Assembly (NCBI RefSeq): GCF_040250305.1
Contig: NZ_CP158190.1
Coordinates: 342,001-406,000 of the forward strand
Direction: 5' to 3'
DNA length: 64,000 nucleotides
DNA from: Peribacillus frigoritolerans
Lineage (GTDB): Bacteria > Bacillota > Bacilli > Bacillales > DSM-1321
Shown here: piece after piece, positions 27,482 through 36,531 of the stretch
Layout: every line of letters starts with the position of its first letter
Numbering within the stretch: position 1 is the stretch's first letter
Notes under the pieces: model-generated
Seen by the model: only the letters and a program-made list of their open reading frames with translations
The model's database searches: none
Told to the model about the DNA's origin: nothing
Position numbers and translations under genes: made by a program

Positions 27482-28057
27482 TAAGTAATAGAAATTATGA
27501 ATTGGTAAGTGAAAATGAGGGTTTTGTTTAACAAGAAATCTAGTGATGTTAGGATATTCATTTGGGGAAATACGGTTGTTACGTGCCGGATTTTAAAATA
27601 ACAAAAAATAGTGGAAATAAAATCTTGATAATGAACAGTAAAGCAATAGAGGTGTAGCGATTGGTCACACCGGTTTAGTAAAAATACATGTTAGTGATGG
27701 ACTGTATTTTTTTATTGAATATCTTTTGCAGCATTGAAAGCTTGTACAGCCAAAGAAGCTCTGTGAACGGATTAATTGAAAGAAGGCAATCCACTAACTA
27801 AAGTAGCCATATATCGTTTTTTTTTGTACTTCTGGTTTTGTCCTCGAAGAGTATTCGATTGTAAGATTATTTCCCATTTAAAAAAAATGATAAATCGTTT
27901 GTCCGAAAATATGTTTCGATGTCCCGGTTTTGCTTTAACCGTTGATAAATCAATGTTTTTAGAGGGGTGGTGCCACTTTCATAAGGTGCACTATCTTACC
28001 GTATATACACAACAATTCCGCCCCACATCATTTGAATTTATATTCATTCTTTGTTAA
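27482..28057. other. AT-rich stretch with no supported gene
   Basis: Stops in all frames and no ribosome site with a credible frame. The plus frame at 27776-28057 has low-complexity, cysteine- and phenylalanine-rich content and no Shine-Dalgarno sequence. Probably decayed DNA continuing from the aspartase fragment. Confidence 0.4.
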
Positions 28058-28059
28058 GG

Positions 28060-28425
28060 TAATGAAGTACTTTAGGGATACAGGTTCATTCCGTGTGCTG
28101 GGACTGGACAAAACTCTAAAAAAAAAACCATTATATTTCAGTTGGTATATGCTGTGCCTGTTAGTTTCCTCAGTTGTATTGCACCTCTTTTCCCTGCAAG
28201 CTCAAATTAGACACATTGGGAATCCCATAATCATATTTCTATGCGTTTTGGTGTTATACTGCACTGCAAGTATCATTCCACCTGGTTAAGGAAATGAAAT
28301 ACATTAGAGGGTAGTCGTAAGTCCATCTGGACAAAACTCTAAGTGGAAATCGTTTATATTACAGTTGGTATATGTTGTGCCTGCTTGTTTCCTCAGTTGT
28401 GATTGCACCTCTTTTTTCCTACTTG
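28060..28425. repeat. Imperfect tandem duplication, 223-bp offset
   Basis: Two diverged copies share TGGACAAAACTCTAA, CAGTTGGTATATG-TGTGCCTG and TTTCCTCAGTTGT-ATTGCACCTCTTTT in the same order, at a constant offset of 223 bp (for example 28141 and 28364). Each block begins near AATGAA-TAC-TTAG. No coding frame survives in both. Origin unknown. Confidence 0.65.
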
Positions 28426-28685
28426 AAATGCTCAATTTATCACACATAATATAATCCAAGTAAAGAAGTACTTCTTGGGAATAATAAATATAGATTATTT
28501 TTCTATGCACGTTATGCCCTGTGCACTGAATAAGTGTCACTTCCGCTTTTTTTGAAGAAAAAGCATTAGGGTAGAATTTCGGTTATTTCAAGATACTTGT
28601 GCATTAATAATCATCACTCGCATAAAACGGGGGAATTCAGCAAAACTGAATATCATATGGGCAACTATTAGAATGAGGTGACTTG

Positions 28686-29891
28686 ATGAAGCCGAATGTA
28701 GAAGTCAGAAATGTCTCGAAAATTTTTGGCAAATCTCCAAAAGCAGCAACAGACTTATTGAAGCAAGGCAAAACGAAAAAAGAAATCTTGAAGGAAACGG
28801 GACAAACGGTCGGAGTGAATAATGTTAATTTCGAGATTTATCCCGGCGAGATTTTTGTCATCATGGGCCTATCAGGAAGCGGGAAATCCACTTTGATCCG
28901 CATGTTCAATCGTTTGATCGATCCCACTTTGGGTGAAATCTTAATTGATGATGAAGATATCGTGAAGATGAACGCGGCCCGGTTAAGGGAAGTCAGACAA
29001 AAGAAAATAAGCATGGTCTTTCAGAACTTTGCTTTATTTCCGCATAAAACGATATTGGAAAACGCTGAATTCGGGCTCGAAATTAAAAAAATGGATCCGG
29101 CAAAACGTCATGAAAATGCGATGAAGGCTCTTGAGGCCGTTGGATTGAAAGGCTACGAAAATCAGATGCCATCACAGCTTAGCGGCGGTATGCAGCAAAG
29201 GGTTGGGTTAGCCCGGGCACTCGCCAGTGATACGGATATCCTACTGATGGATGAAGCCTTCAGTGCCCTTGATCCATTGATTCGTAAGGATATGCAGGAT
29301 GAACTGATTCAAATCCAAGATCAGTACAAAAAAACGATCATTTTCATTACCCATGATCTTGATGAAGCATTAAGAATCGGGGATAGAATTGCCCTTATGA
29401 AAGATGGAAGTGTAATTCAATTGGGTACCCCTGAACAAATCATGATGAATCCGGCCAATGAATTCGTCGAGAAGTTTGTGGAAGATGTTGATCTATCAAA
29501 AGTATTGACAGCGTCTCATGTGATGATACGCCCAGAGAAGATTGCGGTGGACAGAGGCCCGAGGGTTGCCTTGGAAATCATGCGCAAACAAGGGTATTCC
29601 AGCATTTTCGTTGTGGATAGGAAGCAGAAGTTATTGGGGGCCGTGACTGCTGAACAGGCACGTCAGGCAATGAGTAATAACCAATCGATCTCTGAAGTGA
29701 TGACAACCGATATCCCAACTGTAAAAGAGGATGAATTACTTGGAAACCTCATGGATGTGATGGCGACTTCAAGCTTGCCAATTTCAGTCATCGATGATCA
29801 GAACAGAATTAAAGGAATTCTTCTCCGCGGTGCCGTTATTGGTGCTTTGGCCGGAAATAAAGATTCCTTGAATGAAATGGAGAGTGAATAA
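28686..29891 (+). CDS. opuAA: Compatible-solute ABC transporter ATPase (OpuAA type)
   Basis: ATPase of a glycine betaine/proline betaine importer. 401 residues: a family-specific N-terminal extension (TDLLKQGKTKKEILKETGQT), Walker A GLSGSGKST (about 61-69), signature LSGGMQQRVGLARAL, Walker B DILLMDEAFSALD, and two C-terminal CBS motifs (SEVMTTDIPTVKEDELLGNL and the preceding half), which in OpuA sense ionic strength or nucleotides. ATG 28686 follows GAGGTG. The permease-binding fusion gene starts 4 nt after its stop. Confidence 0.92.
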   Translation: MKPNVEVRNVSKIFGKSPKAATDLLKQGKTKKEILKETGQTVGVNNVNFEIYPGEIFVIMGLSGSGKSTLIRMFNRLIDPTLGEILIDDEDIVKMNAARLREVRQKKISMVFQNFALFPHKTILENAEFGLEIKKMDPAKRHENAMKALEAVGLKGYENQMPSQLSGGMQQRVGLARALASDTDILLMDEAFSALDPLIRKDMQDELIQIQDQYKKTIIFITHDLDEALRIGDRIALMKDGSVIQLGTPEQIMMNPANEFVEKFVEDVDLSKVLTASHVMIRPEKIAVDRGPRVALEIMRKQGYSSIFVVDRKQKLLGAVTAEQARQAMSNNQSISEVMTTDIPTVKEDELLGNLMDVMATSSLPISVIDDQNRIKGILLRGAVIGALAGNKDSLNEMESE

Positions 29892-29895
29892 TTCA

Positions 29896-31623
29896 ATGAA
29901 TATGCCGAAAATCCCACTAGGAGCATGGGTCGATTCTTTAGTGGATTGGATTACCATTGTATTTGCTGGATTATTTACATTTATAACGAATGTGATTGAG
30001 GGTTTATTGAATATCTTGGTCGATGTAATGAGTGCAGGACCTTCGATCATTTTAATCATCGTCCTGACCCTTCTGGTTACCTATACAAGCAAATGGACAT
30101 TGGGATTATTTACATTAATCAGCTTACTATTGATTGATAATCTTGGTTATTGGGAATCAAGCATCCAAACACTGGCGATCGTTATTTTGTCAGGATTCCT
30201 CACCATATTGATTGGGATACCGATCGGAATATGGTGTGCCCAAAATAAAACCGTGCGCAATATCGTAACCCCAATCTTGGATTTCATGCAAACGATGCCT
30301 GCCTTCGTTTATTTGATTCCTTCGATTTTATTCTTTGGAATAGGGGTAGTGCCTGGAATCATCGCGTCATTCATTTTCGCGATCGCACCGACAATCCGAA
30401 TGACCAATCTTGGGATTCAGGAAGTGCCTAATGATTTGATAGAGGCATCTGATGCATTTGGTTCAACCAGCAGCCAAAAGTTATTCAAGGTACAAATACC
30501 ATTGGCTACTCCAACGATTATGGCGGGAGTTAACCAAAGCATCATGCTGGCATTATCCATGGTTGTTACAGCCTCATTGGTTGGAGCACCCGGACTTGGG
30601 GCGGATGTCTACAGGGCTGTCAGCCAAATTAATGTGGGGCAAGGATTTGAAGCAGGATTATCCATCGTAATCATTGCAATCATACTCGATCGTATCACGC
30701 AAAACCTTCGTAAGCCAGCTTACGAGCATATCGTTAGCAGGAAAATCATTTTTACGATTTTGGCTTTACTTTTTGTGGGTACTGCACTATTCAGTACTTT
30801 TACAAAAGAAAAAGCAGTGGACGGGGATCAAAACAGTCTTGCTGCCAAAGCCAATTATGAAATCATCGGAATTGAACCTGGAGCAGGAATAATGAAGTTG
30901 ACTAAAACGGCTATAGATGATTATAAGCTGGATGACTGGAATGTGGTTGAAGGGTCATCGGCAGCGATGGTTGCAGAATTGAAAAAAGCAATTGATAAAA
31001 AAGAACCGATCGTCGTTACTGGATGGTCACCGCATTGGATGTTCTCGACATATGACTTGAAATATCTCGAAGATCCGAATGGATCCTTCGGCAAGGCTGA
31101 AAACATCAATTCCATTGCCAGAAAAGGACTTGAACAGGATGCGCCTGGTGCCTATAAAATTCTTGATCAATTCTACTGGGAAACAAAAGATATGGAAGAT
31201 GTAATGGTCAAGGTTGCTGATGGGATGTCTCCTTCAGAAGCAGCAGAAGAATGGATAAAGAAAAATCAGGACAAAGTGTCCAAATGGACCCAAGGTGCAC
31301 AATCAGGAAATGGTGAAAAGATCAAACTGGTTTATGTTGCCTGGGACACTGAAATTGCCAGTACCAATGTGATTAGCAAAGTGCTGGAGCAGAATGGCTA
31401 TGATGTAACATTAAGTCAGGTTGAAGTGGGGCCGATGTTTGCTGGCGTAGCAAACGGAAGTGCGGACGCAATGGTGGCTGCATGGCTTCCGGGAACACAT
31501 CTTGAATACTATAATAAGTACAAAGATGAAATGGTTGACCTTGGACCAAACTTAAAAGGAACAAAGCTTGGTCTGGTCGTACCGGATTACGTCGATATTG
31601 ATTCGATTGAAGACTTAAAATAA
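29896..31623 (+). CDS. opuAB: Compatible-solute ABC transporter permease fused to binding domain (OpuABC type)
   Basis: 576 residues. Residues about 25-310 are the membrane domain with the EAA-like loop (EVPNDLIEASDAFGSTSSQK). After a membrane anchor near 290-315 comes a betaine-binding domain of about 260 residues, so permease and binding protein are one chain, as in Lactococcus OpuABC. The lobes are in reversed order relative to my recollection of B. subtilis OpuAC: the GIEPGAGIM / VTGWSPHWMF lobe comes first and the KLVYVAWDTEIASTNVI / AAWLPGTHLEYY lobe second. ATG 29896 is taken; ATG 29902 is possible. Substrate is probably glycine betaine; the tryptophan-rich motifs fit a betaine cage. 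Confidence 0.88.
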   Translation: MNMPKIPLGAWVDSLVDWITIVFAGLFTFITNVIEGLLNILVDVMSAGPSIILIIVLTLLVTYTSKWTLGLFTLISLLLIDNLGYWESSIQTLAIVILSGFLTILIGIPIGIWCAQNKTVRNIVTPILDFMQTMPAFVYLIPSILFFGIGVVPGIIASFIFAIAPTIRMTNLGIQEVPNDLIEASDAFGSTSSQKLFKVQIPLATPTIMAGVNQSIMLALSMVVTASLVGAPGLGADVYRAVSQINVGQGFEAGLSIVIIAIILDRITQNLRKPAYEHIVSRKIIFTILALLFVGTALFSTFTKEKAVDGDQNSLAAKANYEIIGIEPGAGIMKLTKTAIDDYKLDDWNVVEGSSAAMVAELKKAIDKKEPIVVTGWSPHWMFSTYDLKYLEDPNGSFGKAENINSIARKGLEQDAPGAYKILDQFYWETKDMEDVMVKVADGMSPSEAAEEWIKKNQDKVSKWTQGAQSGNGEKIKLVYVAWDTEIASTNVISKVLEQNGYDVTLSQVEVGPMFAGVANGSADAMVAAWLPGTHLEYYNKYKDEMVDLGPNLKGTKLGLVVPDYVDIDSIEDLK

Positions 31624-31644
31624 GAAAAAAGAAGAAATTTTGTA

Positions 31645-31930
31645 TTATCCCCTACAGGTAGACTGAGGAAAAAGAGGACATGATAAAATGTTCTTAACAG
31701 TTTACCTGGGAGGGGATTTTTCTATGGCAAAAAATGGGGCGAAGAATTAATGCGAGAAGTCAATCGTTTGTAGTTGGATGAGGGATAGTCATATTGTCAG
31801 CCTCGTGAGCGATTTGGTTTAAAAAGTGATACGCAAAAAGCAGGTGTCCAATAAAGCTTTTTAAAGATAAACGTGGTGTATGGAAGATTAAGAAGTGTCG
31901 CTAAAAAATAACAAAAAATGAAGTAAAGGT
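31645..31930 (+). mobile_element. IS3-family remnant C
   Basis: TATCCCCTACAGGTAGAC, GTTCTTAACAGTTTACCTGG, then GAGGGGATTTTTCTATGGC start a transposase orfA (MAKNGAKN) that is immediately broken. Across frames, RERFGLKSDTQ and KAF-RTWCMED resemble the DTQ-x-W and DKRGVW segments of IS150-group orfA proteins. This copy keeps more of orfA than those at 7996 and 22680, but has no orfB. Confidence 0.7.
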
Positions 31931-32073
31931 ACGTAATAAATCTTCCGTCAGAGTTAGCCACAAATTCTGTTCATGTAAGACCTATCCAGCTCTCTTTTGA
32001 GCCTGGCTTAGGACTGAACTGAAGGACGGCAGTATATACATCCAGTTTTAAATTCTATAATACCAGTAACGTT

Positions 32074-32108
32074 AAATCGCCTAAATAAATTGAAGGCGAT
32101 TTTTTTCT
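32074..32108 (+). terminator. Rho-independent terminator
   Basis: AAATCGCCT and AGGCGATTT around an 11-nt loop, followed by a T run. It lies 450 bp after the Opu gene, beyond the IS remnant, and shields the sulfur island from upstream transcription. Confidence 0.8.
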
Positions 32109-32354
32109 TTCATCAGAAGTAACACATTAACATTGTTTATGTATCCTATTTCTGTTAACCGAAGCGAAAATAAAAATTCTTGTTAACCGCTATGTTAAAG
32201 AACCATTTTATTTTATTACAGGTGCAAAAATAGTTCCTATTCCTAAGAAGGCTTCAAGCTTGATGAGAAAGTCTTTTTAAGAGGAATGGTGGCAAAATTG
32301 AGAATTTATAAAGTGTGGGGGGTGCAAAACAAGCGGTTTTACAGGAGAAATTAG

Positions 32355-32370
32355 TTGGCATGATTTTTGC
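32355..32370 (+). promoter_or_regulatory. Sigma-54 (SigL) promoter of the sulfide genes
   Basis: TTGGCATGATTTTTGC: -24 element TTGGCA, -12 element TTGC, with ten bases between GG and GC as the consensus requires. The bases upstream (TTTTA--GGAGAAAT) resemble those before the second such site at 36465. An activator gene for this class lies in the same cluster (37771). Confidence 0.75.
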
Positions 32371-32408
32371 TTATATAAATAAGAGTAAATCAAGAAAGGA
32401 GGGAGAGC

Positions 32409-32428
32409 TGAATAGCCAACTATTCAGC
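32409..32428. promoter_or_regulatory. Leader inverted repeat
   Basis: CTGAATAG-CCAA-CTATTCAG, a perfect 8-bp stem in the presumed 5' leader, about 27 bp after the expected sigma-54 start. It could be an operator or an mRNA hairpin. Confidence 0.45.
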
Positions 32429-32456
32429 TTTGTTGGTAAGAGTCTCAGGAGAGAAA

Positions 32457-32721
<265 letters not shown>

Positions 32722-32774
32722 TGGAGAGACAATCAGTATAACATTGAGAACAAAATATAGGGAGGATTGTAATT

Positions 32775-33119
32775 ATGAAAGAGATCAAAACTAAGCAAGA
32801 GTTTGACGAGGCAATTTTATCAACAAAACCAGTTGTTGCCAAATTTTATGTTGAATGGTGCCCAGACTGTCAGAATACCAATTTATTCATGCCAATTGTA
32901 GAAGAAGCGTATAAAGAAAAAATAGATATGATCGCAGTAAATCGAGACCATTTTCCTGAACTATTAGAGAAGCTAGATGTGTATGGAATCCCAAGCTTTA
33001 TTGCTTTTCAAGAAGGGAAGGAACTTAATCGCTTTGTAAGTAAAATCGGAAAAAGCCAGGAAGAGGTTGAACAGTTTCTCAATCAAATCGTAGAAGAAAG
33101 TGGAAAATTAAAAAGATAA
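32775..33119 (+). CDS. Thioredoxin-family protein
   Basis: 114 residues with a thioredoxin fold and active site Trp28-Cys29-Pro-Asp-Cys32 (WCPDC, not the WCGPC of main thioredoxins) and the cis-proline segment [10 protein letters not shown]. Such variants often serve particular oxidoreductases; with sulfide:quinone oxidoreductase and a persulfide dioxygenase downstream, moving sulfane sulfur or reducing a persulfide is plausible (inference). ATG 32775 follows AGGGAGGATTG. Second unit after the sigma-54 promoter at 32355. Confidence 0.88.
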   Translation: MKEIKTKQEFDEAILSTKPVVAKFYVEWCPDCQNTNLFMPIVEEAYKEKIDMIAVNRDHFPELLEKLDVYGIPSFIAFQEGKELNRFVSKIGKSQEEVEQFLNQIVEESGKLKR

Positions 33120-33253
33120 TCATTTACTAGTATTTAATTGGGAGGGCGCTATCCAAAAAGATTTCGGTGCCGCCTCCATACAAATCCAATACTGAAACTC
33201 AATTAGAGCTGCTCTACTTTGTAACGTTAATCAGAGACCCGCATCAATCTGAA

Positions 33254-33290
33254 GCCAATAAATATTGATAGTTACTCAATATTTATTGGC
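33254..33290. promoter_or_regulatory. Perfect 15-bp inverted repeat
   Basis: GCCAATAAATATTGA, spacer TAGTTAC, TCAATATTTATTGGC. Both arms match without error. It lies about 120 bp before a small membrane-protein frame and 315 bp before the sqr gene. It could be a regulator site or a processed hairpin; no T run follows, so a terminator is less likely. Confidence 0.6.
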
Positions 33291-33408
33291 AATATATTCA
33301 AAATCACCGGTTTTATCAACTTATTTTTTGCATAGGAACTATACAGCGTTTAGGGCTAGAAGAGAAGAATATATAACTTTTAATATAACTTTTTTGCTTT
33401 AGGGGATT

Positions 33409-33573
33409 ATGCTCGCATTTGTTGGATGGGGATTTGTCGGCGGAACAGTCAGAACTTGGCTGGCAGTGCTCTTAAGCAAACAGCAGCGTACGCTCCATTA
33501 TGTATTTTCCGGTGTTGTTATGTTGGTCTCCATTTACATGCAAATCATTAATGCTGGAGTGTTAGATAGGTGA
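33409..33573 (+). CDS. Short membrane protein or transporter C-terminal fragment
   Basis: 54 codons behind AGGGGATT. The product has two hydrophobic stretches (MLAFVGWGFVGGTVRTWLAV and YVFSGVVMLVSIYMQIINAG). The pattern fits the last two helices of a LysE- or TauE-like exporter, so this may be the residue of a larger gene rather than an independent one. It ends 33 bp before sqr and could be transcribed with it. Confidence 0.4.
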   Translation: MLAFVGWGFVGGTVRTWLAVLLSKQQRTLHYVFSGVVMLVSIYMQIINAGVLDR

Positions 33574-33606
33574 GCTACTTTATAAAATTGAGATGAGGAG
33601 ATTAGA

Positions 33607-34815
33607 ATGGCAAATATGAAGAATGAGACACATTACAAAATTTTGATTGTAGGAGGGGGCAGTGCCGGAATTACGGTTGCAGCCCGTCTCCTGCGTGAAT
33701 CTCGCACTCTGAGCGGAAACATTGCCATCATTGACCCTGCGACGAAACATTATTATCAGCCATTATGGACACTTGTGGGAGCTGGCGAAGCTGACAAAAC
33801 TGTGACACAAAGGGAGGAAGCATCCGTTATTCCGAGCGGAGCCGTGTGGGTACAGGATGCGGTTACCACATTTCAGCCGGATGAAAATGCTGTTGTAACA
33901 GCATCCGGAAAGAAACTGCACTACGAATATCTAGTTGTCGCTGCCGGGATTCAAATTAACTGGCATGAAATCAAGGGGTTAAAAGAGAGTATTGGAAAGA
34001 ATGGGGTATGTAGTAATTACTCTTATGATTATGTTGATAGCACTTGGGAGGCGATCAGAAACTTTAAGGGGGGGACTTCCATTTTTACCAATCCGAACAC
34101 GCCGGTAAAATGCGGTGGAGCTCCTCAAAAGATTATGTATTTGGCAGAAGATTATTTCAGAAAATCAGGAGTTCGCCCGCAATCTTCGGTTATTTTTGTT
34201 TCAGGTAGCCCATCCATATTCAATGTGAAAAAATATGAACAGGCACTAAATAAAATAATTGAACGAAAAGAAATCGAGACATGTTTTATGCATCATCTCA
34301 TTGAAATTGATGGTGACAAGAAACGAGCGACATTTGAAAATCTGACCACAAAAGAGCATGTGGATATGCATTATGACATGATTCATGTGGTACCACCGAT
34401 GAGCGCCCCTGATATTATCAAGAATAGTTCGCTCGCAGCTAGTAATGGTTGGCTGAATGTAGATAAATATACGCTGCAGCATGAACACTTTGACAATATA
34501 TTTGGCATAGGGGATTGCACAAACTTGCCTACGTCAAAAACAGGGGCTGCAATTCGCAAACAAGCGCCCGTGCTTGTGCAAAATTTACTTCATCGGATGC
34601 GTGCCAAACAAATGGTTCATAAATATGACGGCTATACATCATGTCCACTTGTTACTGGATACGGGCGGCTTATACTGGCTGAATTCAATTATGATTTAAA
34701 GCCGCAAGAAACCTTTCCTATCGATCAATCCCGTGAGAGGTTCAGTATGTATGTATTGAAGAAAAACTTGCTTCCCGTTATGTATTGGAACGGGATGCTT
34801 AAAGGTATGATGTAA
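33607..34815 (+). CDS. sqr: Sulfide:quinone oxidoreductase (type II-like)
   Basis: Membrane-associated flavoprotein that oxidises sulfide to sulfane sulfur/persulfide and passes electrons to menaquinone. 402 residues; N-terminal FAD motif ILIVGGGSAGITVAARLL, second dinucleotide segment KIMYLAEDYFRKSG, and GIGDCTNLPTSKTGAAIRKQ near the C-terminus. Cys135 and Cys169 (in VKCGGAPQK) are candidates for the redox pair; Cys304 lies in GDC. ATG 33607 follows GAGGAG. CstB-like persulfide dioxygenase is encoded 62 bp downstream, as in the S. aureus cst operon. Confidence 0.92.
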   Translation: MANMKNETHYKILIVGGGSAGITVAARLLRESRTLSGNIAIIDPATKHYYQPLWTLVGAGEADKTVTQREEASVIPSGAVWVQDAVTTFQPDENAVVTASGKKLHYEYLVVAAGIQINWHEIKGLKESIGKNGVCSNYSYDYVDSTWEAIRNFKGGTSIFTNPNTPVKCGGAPQKIMYLAEDYFRKSGVRPQSSVIFVSGSPSIFNVKKYEQALNKIIERKEIETCFMHHLIEIDGDKKRATFENLTTKEHVDMHYDMIHVVPPMSAPDIIKNSSLAASNGWLNVDKYTLQHEHFDNIFGIGDCTNLPTSKTGAAIRKQAPVLVQNLLHRMRAKQMVHKYDGYTSCPLVTGYGRLILAEFNYDLKPQETFPIDQSRERFSMYVLKKNLLPVMYWNGMLKGMM

Positions 34816-34877
34816 TAACATTTCTAATAGGCATAACAAAACAAAAGTAAGTAAGACCCTTAAAAGGAGGATGATTT

Positions 34878-36311
34878 ATGCTACTCAAGTATTTTTATGA
34901 TGAGAAACTGGCTCAAGCTTCATACCTTGTGGGATGTCAGGCTACTGGCGAAGCGATCATTGTTGATCCGTCACGTAATATAGAACCTTATATTAAAACG
35001 GCTAGAGCACATGGTGTACGGATCGTGGGTGTAACGGAAACGCACATCCACGCGGATTTTTTATCTGGTTCACAGGAGCTAGCTTCAAGGCTTGGGGCCA
35101 CATTGTATTTGTCTGATGAAGGAGGGGCGGACTGGAAATATGAGTACGCAACTGGGTATGAACACTGCTTTCTAAGAAATGGAGATGTATTTTCTATTGG
35201 AAATATGAATTTTGAGGTGGTACATACACCGGGACACACACCTGAACATATATCGTTGCTCGTAACAGATGGGGGTGCATCTACCAAGGATCCGCTCGGC
35301 ATATTTACCGGAGATTTTGTATTTGTGGGTGATGTGGGGCGTCCCGACTTATTAGAAAAAGCCGTAGGGGTACATGGTTCCTCAGAAAAAATGGCACGCA
35401 TGATGTTTCGGTCATTGCAACAGTTTAAAAACTTTCCAGACTATCTGCAAGTATGGCCAGGGCATGGAGCGGGCAGTGCCTGTGGAAAAGCGCTAGGTGC
35501 AATCCCGTCGTCAACCATCGGATATGAAAAACGGACAAATTGGGCATTGCAATATGATAATGAGGATCGCTTTATAGAAGCGCTGTTGGCTGGACAGCCG
35601 GAGGCCCCCCCTTATTTTTCAATGATGAAGCGGTTGAATAAAGAGAGAGCGCAGCAAATTCGTAGGATGGCAACACCACATCATATGGAGGTTTCAATAG
35701 ATATTGTGCAGGAATGGACGGAACAGGGAATTGTCATTGATACGCGTCCAGCCAGTGAATTTGCCACCAAGCATATACGAGGGGTAATTAATATCCCTTA
35801 TAACAAATCATTTGTAACTTGGGCGGGATGGTTGTTGGATTATGACCAGCATATATATCTTCTAGCATGCAATGCTGATGTGGCAGATATGATAAATGAT
35901 CTCCAGTCCATTGGATTGGATCGCGTCATTGCAACAATGGAACCATATATCATTGAGCAGGCTGGCGAATCTGGTTCACGCGTTATGAAATATGAAGAAG
36001 TGACAATGGACATGATAGATGACGCAATTCAAACAGAAAGCATATATGTGCTTGATGTCCGAAGCATGGGCGAATGGGAGAAAGGCCATATTCCGCAGGC
36101 GAAGCATGTGATGCTTGGTCATTTACAGGAACAGGTACACAAAATTCCGCATGGTAAACCAATTTTGGTTTATTGCAAAACTGGCGGAAGATCCGCCATC
36201 GCTGCAAGCCTACTACAAGTTCATGGTTTTAAAGAAGTACAAAGCCTTGCAGGCGGTTATGAAGAATGGAGTAAACAGAAGAAGTTGCCACCCACTAGAG
36301 GTGCTAAATGA
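34878..36311 (+). CDS. cstB: Persulfide dioxygenase-rhodanese fusion (CstB-like)
   Basis: 477 residues in three parts. Residues 1-240: metallo-beta-lactamase persulfide dioxygenase with THIHADF (55-61), HTPGHTPEH and GDVGRPDL, the iron-binding pattern of ETHE1 proteins. Residues about 270-355: a rhodanese-like domain with Cys331 in LLACNADV. Residues about 370-470: a second rhodanese with active-site Cys433 in VYCKTGGRSA. CstB of S. aureus turns low-molecular-weight persulfides into thiosulfate and sulfite. ATG 34878 follows AAAGGAGG. Works downstream of Sqr; probably the last gene of the first sigma-54 transcript. Confidence 0.92.
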   Translation: MLLKYFYDEKLAQASYLVGCQATGEAIIVDPSRNIEPYIKTARAHGVRIVGVTETHIHADFLSGSQELASRLGATLYLSDEGGADWKYEYATGYEHCFLRNGDVFSIGNMNFEVVHTPGHTPEHISLLVTDGGASTKDPLGIFTGDFVFVGDVGRPDLLEKAVGVHGSSEKMARMMFRSLQQFKNFPDYLQVWPGHGAGSACGKALGAIPSSTIGYEKRTNWALQYDNEDRFIEALLAGQPEAPPYFSMMKRLNKERAQQIRRMATPHHMEVSIDIVQEWTEQGIVIDTRPASEFATKHIRGVINIPYNKSFVTWAGWLLDYDQHIYLLACNADVADMINDLQSIGLDRVIATMEPYIIEQAGESGSRVMKYEEVTMDMIDDAIQTESIYVLDVRSMGEWEKGHIPQAKHVMLGHLQEQVHKIPHGKPILVYCKTGGRSAIAASLLQVHGFKEVQSLAGGYEEWSKQKKLPPTRGAK

Positions 36312-36464
36312 AATCTTTGAATTTTATCATCCATGCGAAAATTTTACCATGATTGCAAATGTGTAAATACTTATGATGAGAGGGTTTTTAAAAAATGTCC
36401 GCGGTATTAGGGGATTCAACCAAGGAATTCTATAAAAATAAGGAGATTTTATAAGAGAAATGGG

Positions 36465-36480
36465 TTGGCATGACAATTGC
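36465..36480 (+). promoter_or_regulatory. Sigma-54 promoter of the C-S lyase gene
   Basis: TTGGCATGACAATTGC: -24 GG and -12 GC ten bases apart. Transcription would start near 36492, 40 bp before the lyase ATG. The sequence TTTTATAAGAGAAAT upstream resembles the region before the site at 32355. Confidence 0.8.
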
Positions 36481-36531
36481 ATATATAAAGAGGCAAGGTA
36501 CACAAGCAAACATGAGAAGGAGAGATACTCG

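Noticed and set aside
27776..28289. Two plus-strand frames of 93 and 85 codons
   Set aside because: Low-complexity hydrophobic content, no ribosome site, and the second lies inside the 223-bp-offset duplication.
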